Shown here: positions 27,731 through 36,359 of the stretch, one piece after another
Layout: each line of letters opens with the position of its first letter
Position numbering within the stretch: position 1 is the first letter of the stretch
Origin: an uncultured Hungatella sp.
Lineage (GTDB): Bacteria; Bacillota; Clostridia; Lachnospirales; Lachnospiraceae
Assembly: GCA_947089145.1 (NCBI GenBank)
Contig: CAMUJH010000001.1
Span: 1-64,000, forward strand
Direction of reading: 5' to 3'
DNA length: 64,000 nucleotides
Translations under genes and position numbers: made by a program
Notes under the pieces: model-generated
Database searches by the model: none
The model's input: only the letters and a program-made list of their open reading frames with translations
What the model was told of the DNA's origin: nothing

Positions 27731-29128
27731 TTATCCCCGCATCTCAATCCGCGGCCCGCCTTTTTTCTCCAGATAATTTCTGGTAATGACCACGGTTCCG
27801 ATACCTGGATCTTTTGGAACCTCAAACATGATGTCAAGCATGAATTCTTCCATGATAGCCCGCAAAGCCCTGGCGCCTGTCTCTCTTTCCTGAGCCTCCC
27901 GGGCGATCCATTCCAGGGCTTCGTCCTCAAATACCAGCTTTACCTCGTCCAGAGCCAGAAGTTTTATATACTGTTTTACAATCGCATTCTTAGGCCGTCT
28001 CAAAATTTCCACCAGCATGGGTGTTGTCAGCTTCTGCAGGGTGACTACAATAGGAAGGCGCCCGAGAAACTCCGGGATCATGCCAAAGGTACGAAGGTCT
28101 TTATTAATAACATGGCTTAAAATATTGGGATCATCATCGTAGCGGTCTTTTAGTTCAGCCTTAAATCCAATAGAGGATGTTTTGTTCAGCCTTTCTTTTA
28201 TGGTGTTCTCCAAATCCGGAAATGCGCCGCCGCAGATAAAAAGAATATTATCCGTATTGACTGTGGCCATAGGCGTCAAGGCATTTTTCTGGTTGGAGCC
28301 TACAGGAACCTCTACCATGCTTCCCTCCAGCAGTTTCAGCAGCTCCTGCTGAACGGATTCCCCGCTGACGTCTCTGGTATTTGTATTTTTCTTCTTGGCG
28401 ATTTTGTCAATTTCATCTATAAATATGATGCCCCGTTCTGCTTTCTCTATGTCATTGTCTGCAGCTGCCAGAAGTTTGGAAACCACGCTTTCAATGTCGT
28501 CTCCAATATAGCCTGCTTCTGTAAGCGCCGTGGCGTCCGCTATGGCCAAAGGCACGTCCAGAAGCCGGGCCAGGGTTTTTACCAGGTATGTTTTCCCGCT
28601 TCCCGTGGGGCCTATCATCAGGATGTTGGATTTTTCTATTTTTATGCCGTCTTCTTCCTTGGAAGGAGAATTTTTGTAAAATATTCGTTTGTAGTGATTG
28701 TAGACTGCTACAGATATTACTTTCTTGGCCTGATCCTGGCCGACCACGTAGTCATCCAGGCTGCTTTTTATTTTGTGGGGGGCCGGAATATCTTTGATGT
28801 CGAATGACGGCTCAGGAGTTTTGGCGGCTTTTTTGCGAATCCTCTTTTTCTGGGGGATCTCCGTGTTGGGGAGCTTCAGGTTGGCAAAGTCGCTTAGGTT
28901 CAGATTCATGTACGGCATGTTCTGAATCTGGGATAAGTCCATGCCGCCTTTGGTTATGGCGTCAAAGGCTTTCTGCATGCAGTCGTGGCAGAGGTTCATG
29001 TTGCCTGGCATCTGAATCATGGCTCCGGCTTTGCTCTCTGGCCTGCGGCAGATGTAGCATATTTTTTCGTATTCGTCTTCTGGGGTTTGGGTGGGATCTT
29101 TTGTTTGGGTGGGATCTTTTTCTTCCAC
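27731..29128 (-). CDS. clpX: ATP-dependent Clp protease ATP-binding subunit ClpX
   Basis: A 465-residue AAA+ unfoldase. The N-terminal zinc domain has Cys24, Cys27, Cys47 and Cys50 (CYIC, CHDC). Walker A is GPTGSGKTYLVKT, Walker B is GIIFIDEIDKIAKK, the pore loop lies near AGYIGDD, and the sensor-2 region is RETGARALR. It feeds tagged proteins to ClpP. The N-terminus is preceded by a duplicated DPTQT peptide and a longer linker (about 60-95) joins the zinc domain to the ATPase, so this may be a second ClpX paralogue; clpP is not adjacent. Confidence 0.93.
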   Translation of the reverse strand: MEEKDPTQTKDPTQTPEDEYEKICYICRRPESKAGAMIQMPGNMNLCHDCMQKAFDAITKGGMDLSQIQNMPYMNLNLSDFANLKLPNTEIPQKKRIRKKAAKTPEPSFDIKDIPAPHKIKSSLDDYVVGQDQAKKVISVAVYNHYKRIFYKNSPSKEEDGIKIEKSNILMIGPTGSGKTYLVKTLARLLDVPLAIADATALTEAGYIGDDIESVVSKLLAAADNDIEKAERGIIFIDEIDKIAKKKNTNTRDVSGESVQQELLKLLEGSMVEVPVGSNQKNALTPMATVNTDNILFICGGAFPDLENTIKERLNKTSSIGFKAELKDRYDDDPNILSHVINKDLRTFGMIPEFLGRLPIVVTLQKLTTPMLVEILRRPKNAIVKQYIKLLALDEVKLVFEDEALEWIAREAQERETGARALRAIMEEFMLDIMFEVPKDPGIGTVVITRNYLEKKGGPRIEMRG

Positions 29129-29166
29129 GGTTTTGTCTCCTATTCTTCTTTTTGGGGGGAGGGGTA

Positions 29167-29281
29167 GGGCTCGCTTCGCTTTGCTTGGACGATCCTTCGG
29201 GCTCGCTTCGCTTCGCTTGGACGGGATTTCGGGCTCGCTTCGCTTCGCTTGGACGATCCTTCGGGCTCGCTTCGCTTCGCT
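29167..29281. repeat. 32-bp tandem repeat, 3.6 copies
   Basis: Units starting at 29167, 29199, 29231 and a partial at 29263 share GGGCTCGCTTCGCTTCGCTT followed by GGACGATCCTTC, with the second copy changed in its tail. The CGCTT pentamer is itself repeated inside each unit. All frames on both strands stay open through it, so the overlapping ORFs here are artefacts. Similar GC-rich words continue to about 29380. Confidence 0.9.
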
Positions 29282-29384
29282 CTTGTGGGGGCGGGGGGAT
29301 GGCTGGCCTGGGGGGCGCTGCCCGCTACTCCGCAGTGCCGCTCGATTCCGCTGCGCTCCATCTCGCTCTCGGGCTTCGCCCTAT

Positions 29385-29449
29385 AAAAAAAGATAAGCAG
29401 GAAGCTGCTTACGTGCAAGCACGACGCAGCTTCCTGCTTATCTTTTTTT
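29385..29449. terminator. Perfect 24-bp inverted repeat with A/T ends
   Basis: Arms at 29385-29408 and 29426-29449 are perfectly complementary, begin with seven A and end with seven T, and enclose a 17-base loop. It can act as a terminator on either strand. It is unusually long and perfect, and lies inside the repeat block between clpX and htrA. Confidence 0.85.
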
Positions 29450-29483
29450 GCACTGCTCATTGCCTGCTAGAACATTATAATAA

Positions 29484-29518
29484 ATTTCAGGCTCCAGCAC
29501 AAGACCGGAGCCTGAAAT
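29484..29518 (-). terminator. Probable htrA terminator hairpin
   Basis: Perfect 12-base arms ATTTCAGGCTCC and GGAGCCTGAAAT around an 11-base loop, 45 bases after the htrA stop, followed on the minus strand by TTATTATAATG. Confidence 0.7.
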
Positions 29519-29561
29519 AGGTTTAAAATGGGAACTTTTATTTTCTTTGCTTTCCTTTTTG

Positions 29562-31313
29562 TCAGGGATTTGCTTTTTTTTCGCCTGGGGTTGTCTCTCC
29601 TAATGTGTCTTTCCCTTCTAGTGTGATCTCTATGGTCCTTTCTACATATTCTCCGTTTTCTAATGTCTGTACTGTCATGTTTACTGTTTCGCCTTCTTTG
29701 TAGTATTTTAGTAATTCCTGAAGGCTTGCCATGGTTCTTACGGTTTGGTCGTCGAATTTGGTGATGACGTCTTTTTCTCTCAGGTCTGTCTTGGAGGCTG
29801 CGCCGCCTTCTATGATTCCTGATACAAAGACTCCTGATGGCATGCCCAGCTGTCTTACCATGCTGTCTTCTACGGTGAATCCCTGGATTCCCAGGTAGCC
29901 TTCTTTGCCTTCTTCTACTACCTCCCCGCCTCTGGTCCTCTTGGTCATAAGGGAGCTGATGATGTCTTCGACTTTGGATATGGGAATTGCATAGCCTACG
30001 CCTTCTACGTCTGTGGAGGAGTATTTTGCAGCGTTAATGCCAATTACTTCGCCTTTCATATTTAAAAGCGCGCCGCCGCTGTTGCCTGGATTGATGGCGG
30101 CATCTGTCTGCAGCAGGTTTCTGGTGGTGGAGCCTTCGGTTGTTACTTCTCTGTCCAGCGCACTGATGTATCCCACTGTCACGGACTGCCCATGCCCCAG
30201 GGCATTGCCGATGGCTATGACTCCCTGGCCCATTTTCAGTTCATCAGAATTGCCCAGAGTTGCAACGCTGATCTGCCCTAATGTCTCTGACGGAATATTC
30301 TCTAGCGGAACCGCAATCACTGCCAGGTCTAAGTCTGCATCAGTCCCTTTGATGGCTGCGCTGATTGAAGTGCCGTCAATAAATACCACTGACATGCTGG
30401 TGCTGTCTTCCACTACATGGTTATTTGTTACAATAAGCAGTTCTTCATCGTTCTGGCCTACAATAATGCCGGAACCGCTGCTGGGAACTTCGTACGTCTG
30501 GGGCATTCCAAACCAGGGATTGCTTTGATATAACGTGGTATTGTTAATGGCAACAATGGATGGCATGGCATTCTCTACAATAGAAGAAACATCCATAACC
30601 ACTGCATTGCCTGCCGATGCGCCGGATGGAATGCTGGGGACTGTCTCCGCCGATATGGACGGAGCCTGCTGCGTCTCTGCCTGACTTACCTGAGGATACG
30701 TGGGATCAGGTTTTATAAAATCCGCTGCCATATTAATTCCAACCATTGTACCGCCGGATACTATGCCGAAAAGAAGGGCTGCCGCCGTTATGCCTGCCAC
30801 TTTTGAAGCCATCTTTCCGTGTTTGCCGGCTTTCTTATGGCGGTCTGCTGTTCCCGAACCGGTCTGGCTGCCAGCCATCTGGTAATCAGGCATTCCCTGT
30901 CCGTGAGGGCCGTATGACGGACCGTTTTGGTATGTCCCTGTAAACGGGCCGCGGTCATCCGGCCTCCCGGAATTGGAACCGCAGGCGCCGGTTTGTCTGC
31001 TATGGTTCATAGCCGTGTATGGCTGCTGAGACTCATAGGTGCCCTCCATGTTGGAGCGGTTCTGATACTGGCCTGCCCCCTGGCCCGGATAACCGCTTCC
31101 TGGCTGAGGCTGAGAGGGGTACTGGCTTGGATTCTGACGGCTGCCCTCCTCTTGCGCCTGATTCCGGGCGCCGTCCTGCCGGGGTGCGCCCTCCATCTCC
31201 CTATTTTCTCCAGAAGAATCTTTCATAATAAAATTAGGCGCCGTGTCCTGCTCTCTATGGTTATCAGGACTCCCATTGCCGTCAAACCCTTGATTTCTGT
31301 TTTCTTCGTACAT
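29562..31313 (-). CDS. htrA: HtrA/DegP-type membrane-anchored serine protease with PDZ domain
   Basis: A 583-residue protein. Residues 1-155 are a cytoplasmic disordered tail rich in Gln, Gly, Pro and Ser. One membrane segment (VAGITAAALLFGIVSGGTMV, about 170-190) is followed by an extracytoplasmic trypsin-like domain with His in VTNNHVVEDS, Asp in DADLDLAVIAV and Ser in NPGNSGGALLN. A single PDZ domain (GYLGIQGFTVEDSMVRQLG onward) and a short tail end it. It degrades misfolded exported proteins. The gene stands alone between a repeat block and the polysaccharide cluster. Confidence 0.94.
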   Translation of the reverse strand: MYEENRNQGFDGNGSPDNHREQDTAPNFIMKDSSGENREMEGAPRQDGARNQAQEEGSRQNPSQYPSQPQPGSGYPGQGAGQYQNRSNMEGTYESQQPYTAMNHSRQTGACGSNSGRPDDRGPFTGTYQNGPSYGPHGQGMPDYQMAGSQTGSGTADRHKKAGKHGKMASKVAGITAAALLFGIVSGGTMVGINMAADFIKPDPTYPQVSQAETQQAPSISAETVPSIPSGASAGNAVVMDVSSIVENAMPSIVAINNTTLYQSNPWFGMPQTYEVPSSGSGIIVGQNDEELLIVTNNHVVEDSTSMSVVFIDGTSISAAIKGTDADLDLAVIAVPLENIPSETLGQISVATLGNSDELKMGQGVIAIGNALGHGQSVTVGYISALDREVTTEGSTTRNLLQTDAAINPGNSGGALLNMKGEVIGINAAKYSSTDVEGVGYAIPISKVEDIISSLMTKRTRGGEVVEEGKEGYLGIQGFTVEDSMVRQLGMPSGVFVSGIIEGGAASKTDLREKDVITKFDDQTVRTMASLQELLKYYKEGETVNMTVQTLENGEYVERTIEITLEGKDTLGETTPGEKKANP

Positions 31314-31491
31314 ATGATAATCCCCTTTCTATTGAAATATGTGGTTCCTTTTTGTTTATGAACATACTATATCAACGGTTTGTGACGGAATTGTGACGGA
31401 ATTATAATAAAACTGTGAAAGCAAGGCCCAAGGCTTGTCTTTACATCCATATACAGGTTTTGGGCCGCAGCCATACCGCCAATGGAAAAAT

Positions 31492-31532
31492 AAAACGCTG
31501 CCCTGCAGTACTCTCATGCAAGGCAGCATTTT
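31492..31532 (-). terminator. Terminator of the exopolysaccharide/LCP operon
   Basis: On the minus strand AAAATGCTGCC pairs with GGCAGCGTTTTATTTT, with an inner TTGCA/TGCAG stem, starting four bases after the LCP stop. It closes the whole minus-strand polysaccharide cluster. Confidence 0.85.
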
Positions 31533-31536
31533 ATGG

Positions 31537-33717
31537 TTATGGACCTGGCGCCTCGGCTCCCGGCGCCTCAGGTCCTGGTGCTTCATTTGGAGTGTCTCCC
31601 CCTGGGTTGTCAGGTCCAGGGTTATTATTATTCTCAGTTGTCATACCTGGCCCTGCCTCCCACGGCATAGTAGAACTTACGGGGTTTCCTCTAGGATCAA
31701 GAGCCTCCCCTTCCCCGGAAACGGCAGAAGTAGTCTCCTCCGGCAGCACCGCTGTACCTGCATCCCCACCCGGTTCCACGCTTCCGCCTGGTCCCACGGT
31801 TCCGGAATTGTCCGTACCCGGCTGCTGATGACCAGGGCCCTGGGGATTGGGATTGACGCTTGTCCCCGGGTTCTCGTTATTATCATTGACCGACGGCCCG
31901 TTTCCCGGCCCCTGAGTGCCTCCCGGCTGGATAGGCCTTGTTGTCATTCCCCCCGGCAGAGAGGGTTCTTCCTCGGGCCAGTCATCAATGGGGGCATCCA
32001 GCAGTTCGCCGTTTTCATCTGTCTGGCCTGGATAGATATTGATTATGTTGCCATCCTCGTCTGTCCCGCCCGGTATTGTAAGGCTTTCATCCTCATCCGT
32101 CTCATCGTCGCTGGCTGTTGTCTCCTTTTCTACAACCTTGGCCTTTGTAGTTTCCTCCGGCACATAACCGTCAGTAGACAGAGCGCTTCCCTTAAACGGC
32201 GCCCCCTCTTTATACATGCCGCTGTCCGCCGCGATTTTACTGCTGATCTGCTTTACCTGATCCGTAGTCTCATAATCTTCATCCCCAAACAGAAACGTAT
32301 GGAGCTGCTTTACATTGGACTCCAGAGTCTGAGGGATTACGCAGTCCCCTTTTCCAGGCATGTTGGCATTTCCCTTGGCAAACGGGAAACCTGTAGTCTC
32401 ACCGATGTAATACTTGTTAATATTCAGAGCCATGGTAGTCATATCGGCAAAGGTAATGTTGGTGCTGACATTTGGCAGCACTACCACTAAAATATTATTC
32501 AGCACAGAGTACTCAGCCTTCTTGGCTTTTGCAAACGCCAGTTCAATAACCTTCCTCTGCCGTTCTGTCCTGGCATAGTCCGTATCCATCAGGCGCAGGC
32601 GCCCATAAGCCACTGCCTGGACTCCGTCCAGATGCTGCATGCCGGTAGTTTTCAGCTGGTGGGAGCCTATGCCTGTGGCTTCCACGGTTGCCGTAATAAA
32701 TCCGTTAATAAATTTAAATTCCGGTTTCGTGATCTCCACATCCACTCCGCCTAAAATATTGATTCCCTCGGCAACCGCTTTCCAGCTGAATGTTATATAT
32801 TCCGTAATGTTCAGATCCAGATTCTTATTAAGAGCCTTCAGAGCCTGCTGCGGCCCTCCGTTGGTGTAGGCTGCATTGACCTTTCTGTAAGACCCCTCAT
32901 CATTAATATTCAGATACGTATCCCTGTATACGGATGCCAGTTTGATCTCGCCTGTATCCTCATTGATACAGCAGATAATAATAACGTCTGACTGGCAGCC
33001 TGCGCCTACATTGCTGTCCCGGCTGTCCACGCCGAATATAGCAATCATCCGGTAACCCTTCATCTTTTTTATGGTATCCAGAGAAATCTCGTTATTTCCC
33101 ACTTCCTGAGGGTCAAATTCTTCCCGCTGAATCAAGGTGAGCCGCCTTGCAAAATAGCCATACGTAAAAATAAATATCAGGGCAAAGCATTCCGCTATGA
33201 TCATGGAAATGATCCGCCGTCTCATTTTCTTCTGTTTTGCCTTCTGTACTCTGGCCTGGGTTGCCCGTTCCCTGGCACTGCCATCCGGCGGGGGAATAGC
33301 CCCCTTTCTTCTGGCGGCACCCTGGGCCTCCGCCATCCTCTGTGCCCTGGCGCTTCCGTTTGGCGCAGACGCACCTCTGGAACCTGGCGGCCTTCCCCCT
33401 GCAGCAGTTCTCTCTGTACCATGCTCCTGGCCGGCTGCCGTCTCCCGTCTGGCTGCCCTGCTTCTCTCTTCGTCGGAAAGCCTTACACGTCCCGTTGCCC
33501 CCGGCATCGAAGCGATTCTTCCTGTTCCCTCCATGCCTGACAGGGAGGACGCCCTTCTGCCGCCCCTGTTTTCAGCATCTCTTCCATACGCCTGCGGATT
33601 TTGGGCGTCCCGTCCGTAGCCCCCTCTTCTGGACCCAGGGGGCAGCGTCCGCCCGGGAGCATTTCTTCTGTTTCCGTCAGGCCTCTGCCCAAACTCATTA
33701 TCATGCTCATAGTTCAT
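31537..33717 (-). CDS. LCP-family (LytR-CpsA-Psr) glycan ligase with long C-terminal tail
   Basis: A 726-residue protein. Residues 1-160 are a disordered Arg/Gly/Pro-rich cytoplasmic tail, then one membrane segment (IISMIIAECFALIFIFTYGY). The LCP domain follows (about 215-440), with IFGVDSRDSN, CQSDVIIICC, ASVYRDTYLNI and the Arg-rich ARTERQRKVI that bind polyprenyl-pyrophosphate glycans. The last 200 residues are Pro/Gly/Glu/Thr-rich and probably span the wall. LCP enzymes attach polymers to peptidoglycan. As last gene of the cluster it is likely to anchor the glycan made by the upstream genes. The start at 33717 follows GAGG. Confidence 0.9.
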   Translation of the reverse strand: MNYEHDNEFGQRPDGNRRNAPGRTLPPGSRRGGYGRDAQNPQAYGRDAENRGGRRASSLSGMEGTGRIASMPGATGRVRLSDEERSRAARRETAAGQEHGTERTAAGGRPPGSRGASAPNGSARAQRMAEAQGAARRKGAIPPPDGSARERATQARVQKAKQKKMRRRIISMIIAECFALIFIFTYGYFARRLTLIQREEFDPQEVGNNEISLDTIKKMKGYRMIAIFGVDSRDSNVGAGCQSDVIIICCINEDTGEIKLASVYRDTYLNINDEGSYRKVNAAYTNGGPQQALKALNKNLDLNITEYITFSWKAVAEGINILGGVDVEITKPEFKFINGFITATVEATGIGSHQLKTTGMQHLDGVQAVAYGRLRLMDTDYARTERQRKVIELAFAKAKKAEYSVLNNILVVVLPNVSTNITFADMTTMALNINKYYIGETTGFPFAKGNANMPGKGDCVIPQTLESNVKQLHTFLFGDEDYETTDQVKQISSKIAADSGMYKEGAPFKGSALSTDGYVPEETTKAKVVEKETTASDDETDEDESLTIPGGTDEDGNIINIYPGQTDENGELLDAPIDDWPEEEPSLPGGMTTRPIQPGGTQGPGNGPSVNDNNENPGTSVNPNPQGPGHQQPGTDNSGTVGPGGSVEPGGDAGTAVLPEETTSAVSGEGEALDPRGNPVSSTMPWEAGPGMTTENNNNPGPDNPGGDTPNEAPGPEAPGAEAPGP

Positions 33718-33749
33718 GCATATAACCTCGTTTTTACCATGCCTCAAAA

Positions 33750-35168
33750 TCAGTAGGCATTTTTATTGATAAACCCTTTAAAAAATGTCAGTAATAATAT
33801 TTTAAAGTCCAGCCCAAGGGTCCAGTTTTCAATATAATACAGATCGTGTTCGATCCTCTTAGTAATGGAAGTGTCTCCCCGATACCCGTTTACCTGAGCC
33901 CATCCCGTCATTCCGGGCCGAACTTGATGCTTAATCATGTATCTTGGAATCTCTTCTTTAAATTTGTCCACAAAAAACGGCCGCTCCGGCCTGGGCCCCA
34001 CCAGGCTCATCTGCCCCATAAGCACATTAAACAGCTGAGGCATCTCGTCAATGCTGGTCTTGCGGATAAACCGGCCGATAGGGGTCACTCTGGAATCGTT
34101 GGGAGTCGTCCACCGGCTTTTCTCTGCTGCCGGGGCCTGTACCTCCATGGAGCGGAATTTATACATCTTAAACGGCCTGCTGTGAAGCCCTACCCGCTCC
34201 TGGCAGTAGATCAGCGGTCCCGGAGAAGTTATTTTGATGATCGCAGACGTGATCAGCATAATCGGAGAAAACAAAAGGAGTGCCACCAGGGCGCCGAAAA
34301 TATCAACCGCCCGTTTCATGGTCTTATTCAGCATATTGTTCAGGGGGACATGGCGGATATTAATCACTGGAAGCCCCTCCAGATCCTCCGTATAAGGCCT
34401 GGTAGGTATCATGTTGTTGTAATCCGGGATGAATTTGGTGTGGACCCCCGATTTTTCACAGGAAGCTACAATGTCTTCCAGTTTGGCATACTCCTTCAGC
34501 CCCAGGGTAATGGCGATCTCATCCAGCTGATTCAGCTGCAGAATCGAATCCAGCTCCGCAATCTTTCCAAGAAATTTCACTTTTCGGTATTCTTTGCCTG
34601 CCGGAACGTGATCATCCAGAATTCCATGCACCTGGTAGCCCCACTCCGCATTCTGCCTTACTCTGTCAATAAATCCTTCCGCTGCCCGGCTGTATCCAAT
34701 CAGCAGGATATGCTTCTGATTATACCCTTTGGCCCGCAGGGAATGAAGGAACTGGCGGATAAGATTCCTTTCAACAGTCTCTACCACAATATTGATGGAA
34801 AAAAAGTAGAAAACCATTCTTGTGGAATACTCTTGAAGATAGGGATTCTTTTTCAGCAGGAAAAACAGCATGGAAATAATCAAAATCCCCGTTATATTGG
34901 CCCTGCAGATATTGGCAAATTCATATCTGCGCCTCTGTATCCGTTTTGGCGTGTACAGCTGAAAAAACGTATACAAGATCAGATACAGCGGAACAATGAC
35001 GATTAACGCTCCGAAATAAATGCGGGGCGGCAAAATCCCGGTGCCGGGGTTGAACCATAAGTTGCCCATATACAGGCAGACCCACGCCAATGTATAGGAC
35101 ACAATGATCATCAGTGCATCCAGCACCACATGAAGGCTGTTAAGCTTTTTCTGATTGCTTTTTATCAT
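33750..35168 (-). CDS. Polyprenyl glycosylphosphotransferase (priming enzyme for exopolysaccharide)
   Basis: A 472-residue membrane enzyme. The N-terminal half has four to five membrane segments and a CoA-binding-like Rossmann domain (HILLIGYSRAAEGFIDRV). The C-terminal bacterial sugar transferase domain starts with a membrane helix (KRAVDIFGALVALLLFSPIM) and has QERVGLHSRPFKMYKFRSM, KTSIDEMPQLFNVL and GPRPERPFFV. It transfers sugar-1-phosphate (commonly glucose or galactose) from UDP-sugar to undecaprenyl phosphate, the first step of repeat-unit assembly. It lies directly upstream of the LCP gene. Confidence 0.93.
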   Translation of the reverse strand: MIKSNQKKLNSLHVVLDALMIIVSYTLAWVCLYMGNLWFNPGTGILPPRIYFGALIVIVPLYLILYTFFQLYTPKRIQRRRYEFANICRANITGILIISMLFFLLKKNPYLQEYSTRMVFYFFSINIVVETVERNLIRQFLHSLRAKGYNQKHILLIGYSRAAEGFIDRVRQNAEWGYQVHGILDDHVPAGKEYRKVKFLGKIAELDSILQLNQLDEIAITLGLKEYAKLEDIVASCEKSGVHTKFIPDYNNMIPTRPYTEDLEGLPVINIRHVPLNNMLNKTMKRAVDIFGALVALLLFSPIMLITSAIIKITSPGPLIYCQERVGLHSRPFKMYKFRSMEVQAPAAEKSRWTTPNDSRVTPIGRFIRKTSIDEMPQLFNVLMGQMSLVGPRPERPFFVDKFKEEIPRYMIKHQVRPGMTGWAQVNGYRGDTSITKRIEHDLYYIENWTLGLDFKILLLTFFKGFINKNAY

Positions 35169-35299
35169 GATTTTTCACCTTAGTATTAATGTGCTGTCAT
35201 ATCCCATACATTATACATGAAAAATCTTTTTCTGATATTAAATTTCTCTTAAAATATGGAAAAATGTTCTTCACATTTAAGCAATAGAACAAGTATACC

Positions 35300-36298
35300 T
35301 CACGTATGAGGATTATTCAATAACAATTTTCGCCTGGAAAATTCATATATATACACTGCCGTTCCCGCCAAAAGCTCCCACTGAATCGCAAGATAATTTG
35401 AGAAATGCCGGCGGTGAAACACTACCTTCTGGCAAGTGCCCATGGTCGCAAGCCCCTCTTTGATGCCCTCTGCATAGGCCCTTTCAAAGCCCAGATTCTT
35501 AAAAAACCCATATTTTACCGCAATGCCTGCTGCCAAGGGAATCATATTGAGCAGCAGCTGAGGCAGGGGCATATTTTTATAATTCAGATAAATGTTATTG
35601 CGTGCCGCCAGCTTTACCTTAAATTCATTATAGCGGGAGCCGCTGGTTCCGCTTCCTACGTGATACACCACTGCCGTGGGGCAGTACATATTGTGATAGC
35701 CGAAAATTTTTGCCCGCCAGCATATGTCGATGTCCTCCAAATAGGCGAAATGCTTCTCATCAAAATATCCTATAGTTTCAAAGACTTCACGGCGGTAGAT
35801 GGCGGCCCCGGCGCAGGCAGAGAACACTTCGCAAAAACGGTTGTATCCCTTGGAGCTTTGTCCCACGCCCCGCTGGTAGGCCCAGCCAGCCAGGGAATAC
35901 ATATCCCCCGCATCGTCCATCAGCTCTTTATGATGAAGCTGGATCATTTTGCTGCTTACGGCAAAAATCCTTTTGGAACGGCGGATCGATCGCAGCAGCT
36001 CTCCAAGGAAATCCGGCTCCGGCTCCGTGTCATTGTTTAAAAGCAGCACATAGGGAGTCTCTGCCGCACGGATTCCCGCGTTCACGGCTCCGGAAAACCC
36101 GGTGTTTGTCTCAAGAAATATTGCAGGAATCTCATGCTCCTTCAGCCATTCCACGCTTTCATCCGCAGATCCGTTATCCACTACCAAAATCTGGAAGTCC
36201 CGGCATCTCTGCCGCTGAAGAGCCGCTATGCAAGGTTCCAGAAACGCCTTGCCGTTATAGTTTGGAATAATAACCGTTACCGCTAATTGTCCGGCCAT
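35300..36298 (-). CDS. Family 2 glycosyltransferase
   Basis: A 332-residue GT-A enzyme of the rhamnosyltransferase-like group: TVIIPNYNGKAFLEPCI at the start, VDNGSADESVEWL, then the DxD-region LLLNNDTEPEPDF and the acceptor-side YLEDIDICWRAKIFGY. It should add one sugar of the repeat unit on the cytoplasmic face of the membrane. Donor specificity cannot be read from sequence. The C-terminal 70 residues are partly hydrophobic. It is separated from the priming enzyme by about 130 AT-rich bases. Confidence 0.9.
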   Translation of the reverse strand: MAGQLAVTVIIPNYNGKAFLEPCIAALQRQRCRDFQILVVDNGSADESVEWLKEHEIPAIFLETNTGFSGAVNAGIRAAETPYVLLLNNDTEPEPDFLGELLRSIRRSKRIFAVSSKMIQLHHKELMDDAGDMYSLAGWAYQRGVGQSSKGYNRFCEVFSACAGAAIYRREVFETIGYFDEKHFAYLEDIDICWRAKIFGYHNMYCPTAVVYHVGSGTSGSRYNEFKVKLAARNNIYLNYKNMPLPQLLLNMIPLAAGIAVKYGFFKNLGFERAYAEGIKEGLATMGTCQKVVFHRRHFSNYLAIQWELLAGTAVYIYEFSRRKLLLNNPHT

Positions 36299-36359
36299 AT
36301 AAATTTCCTCCGAATATTCATTGTATACTTTTGAGATCGCTCCTTAAGCTGCCTTCCTG

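Noticed and set aside
28804-29520. Long open frames through the repeat block and antisense to clpX
   Set aside because: They arise from repeats lacking stop codons in several frames at once; not genes.
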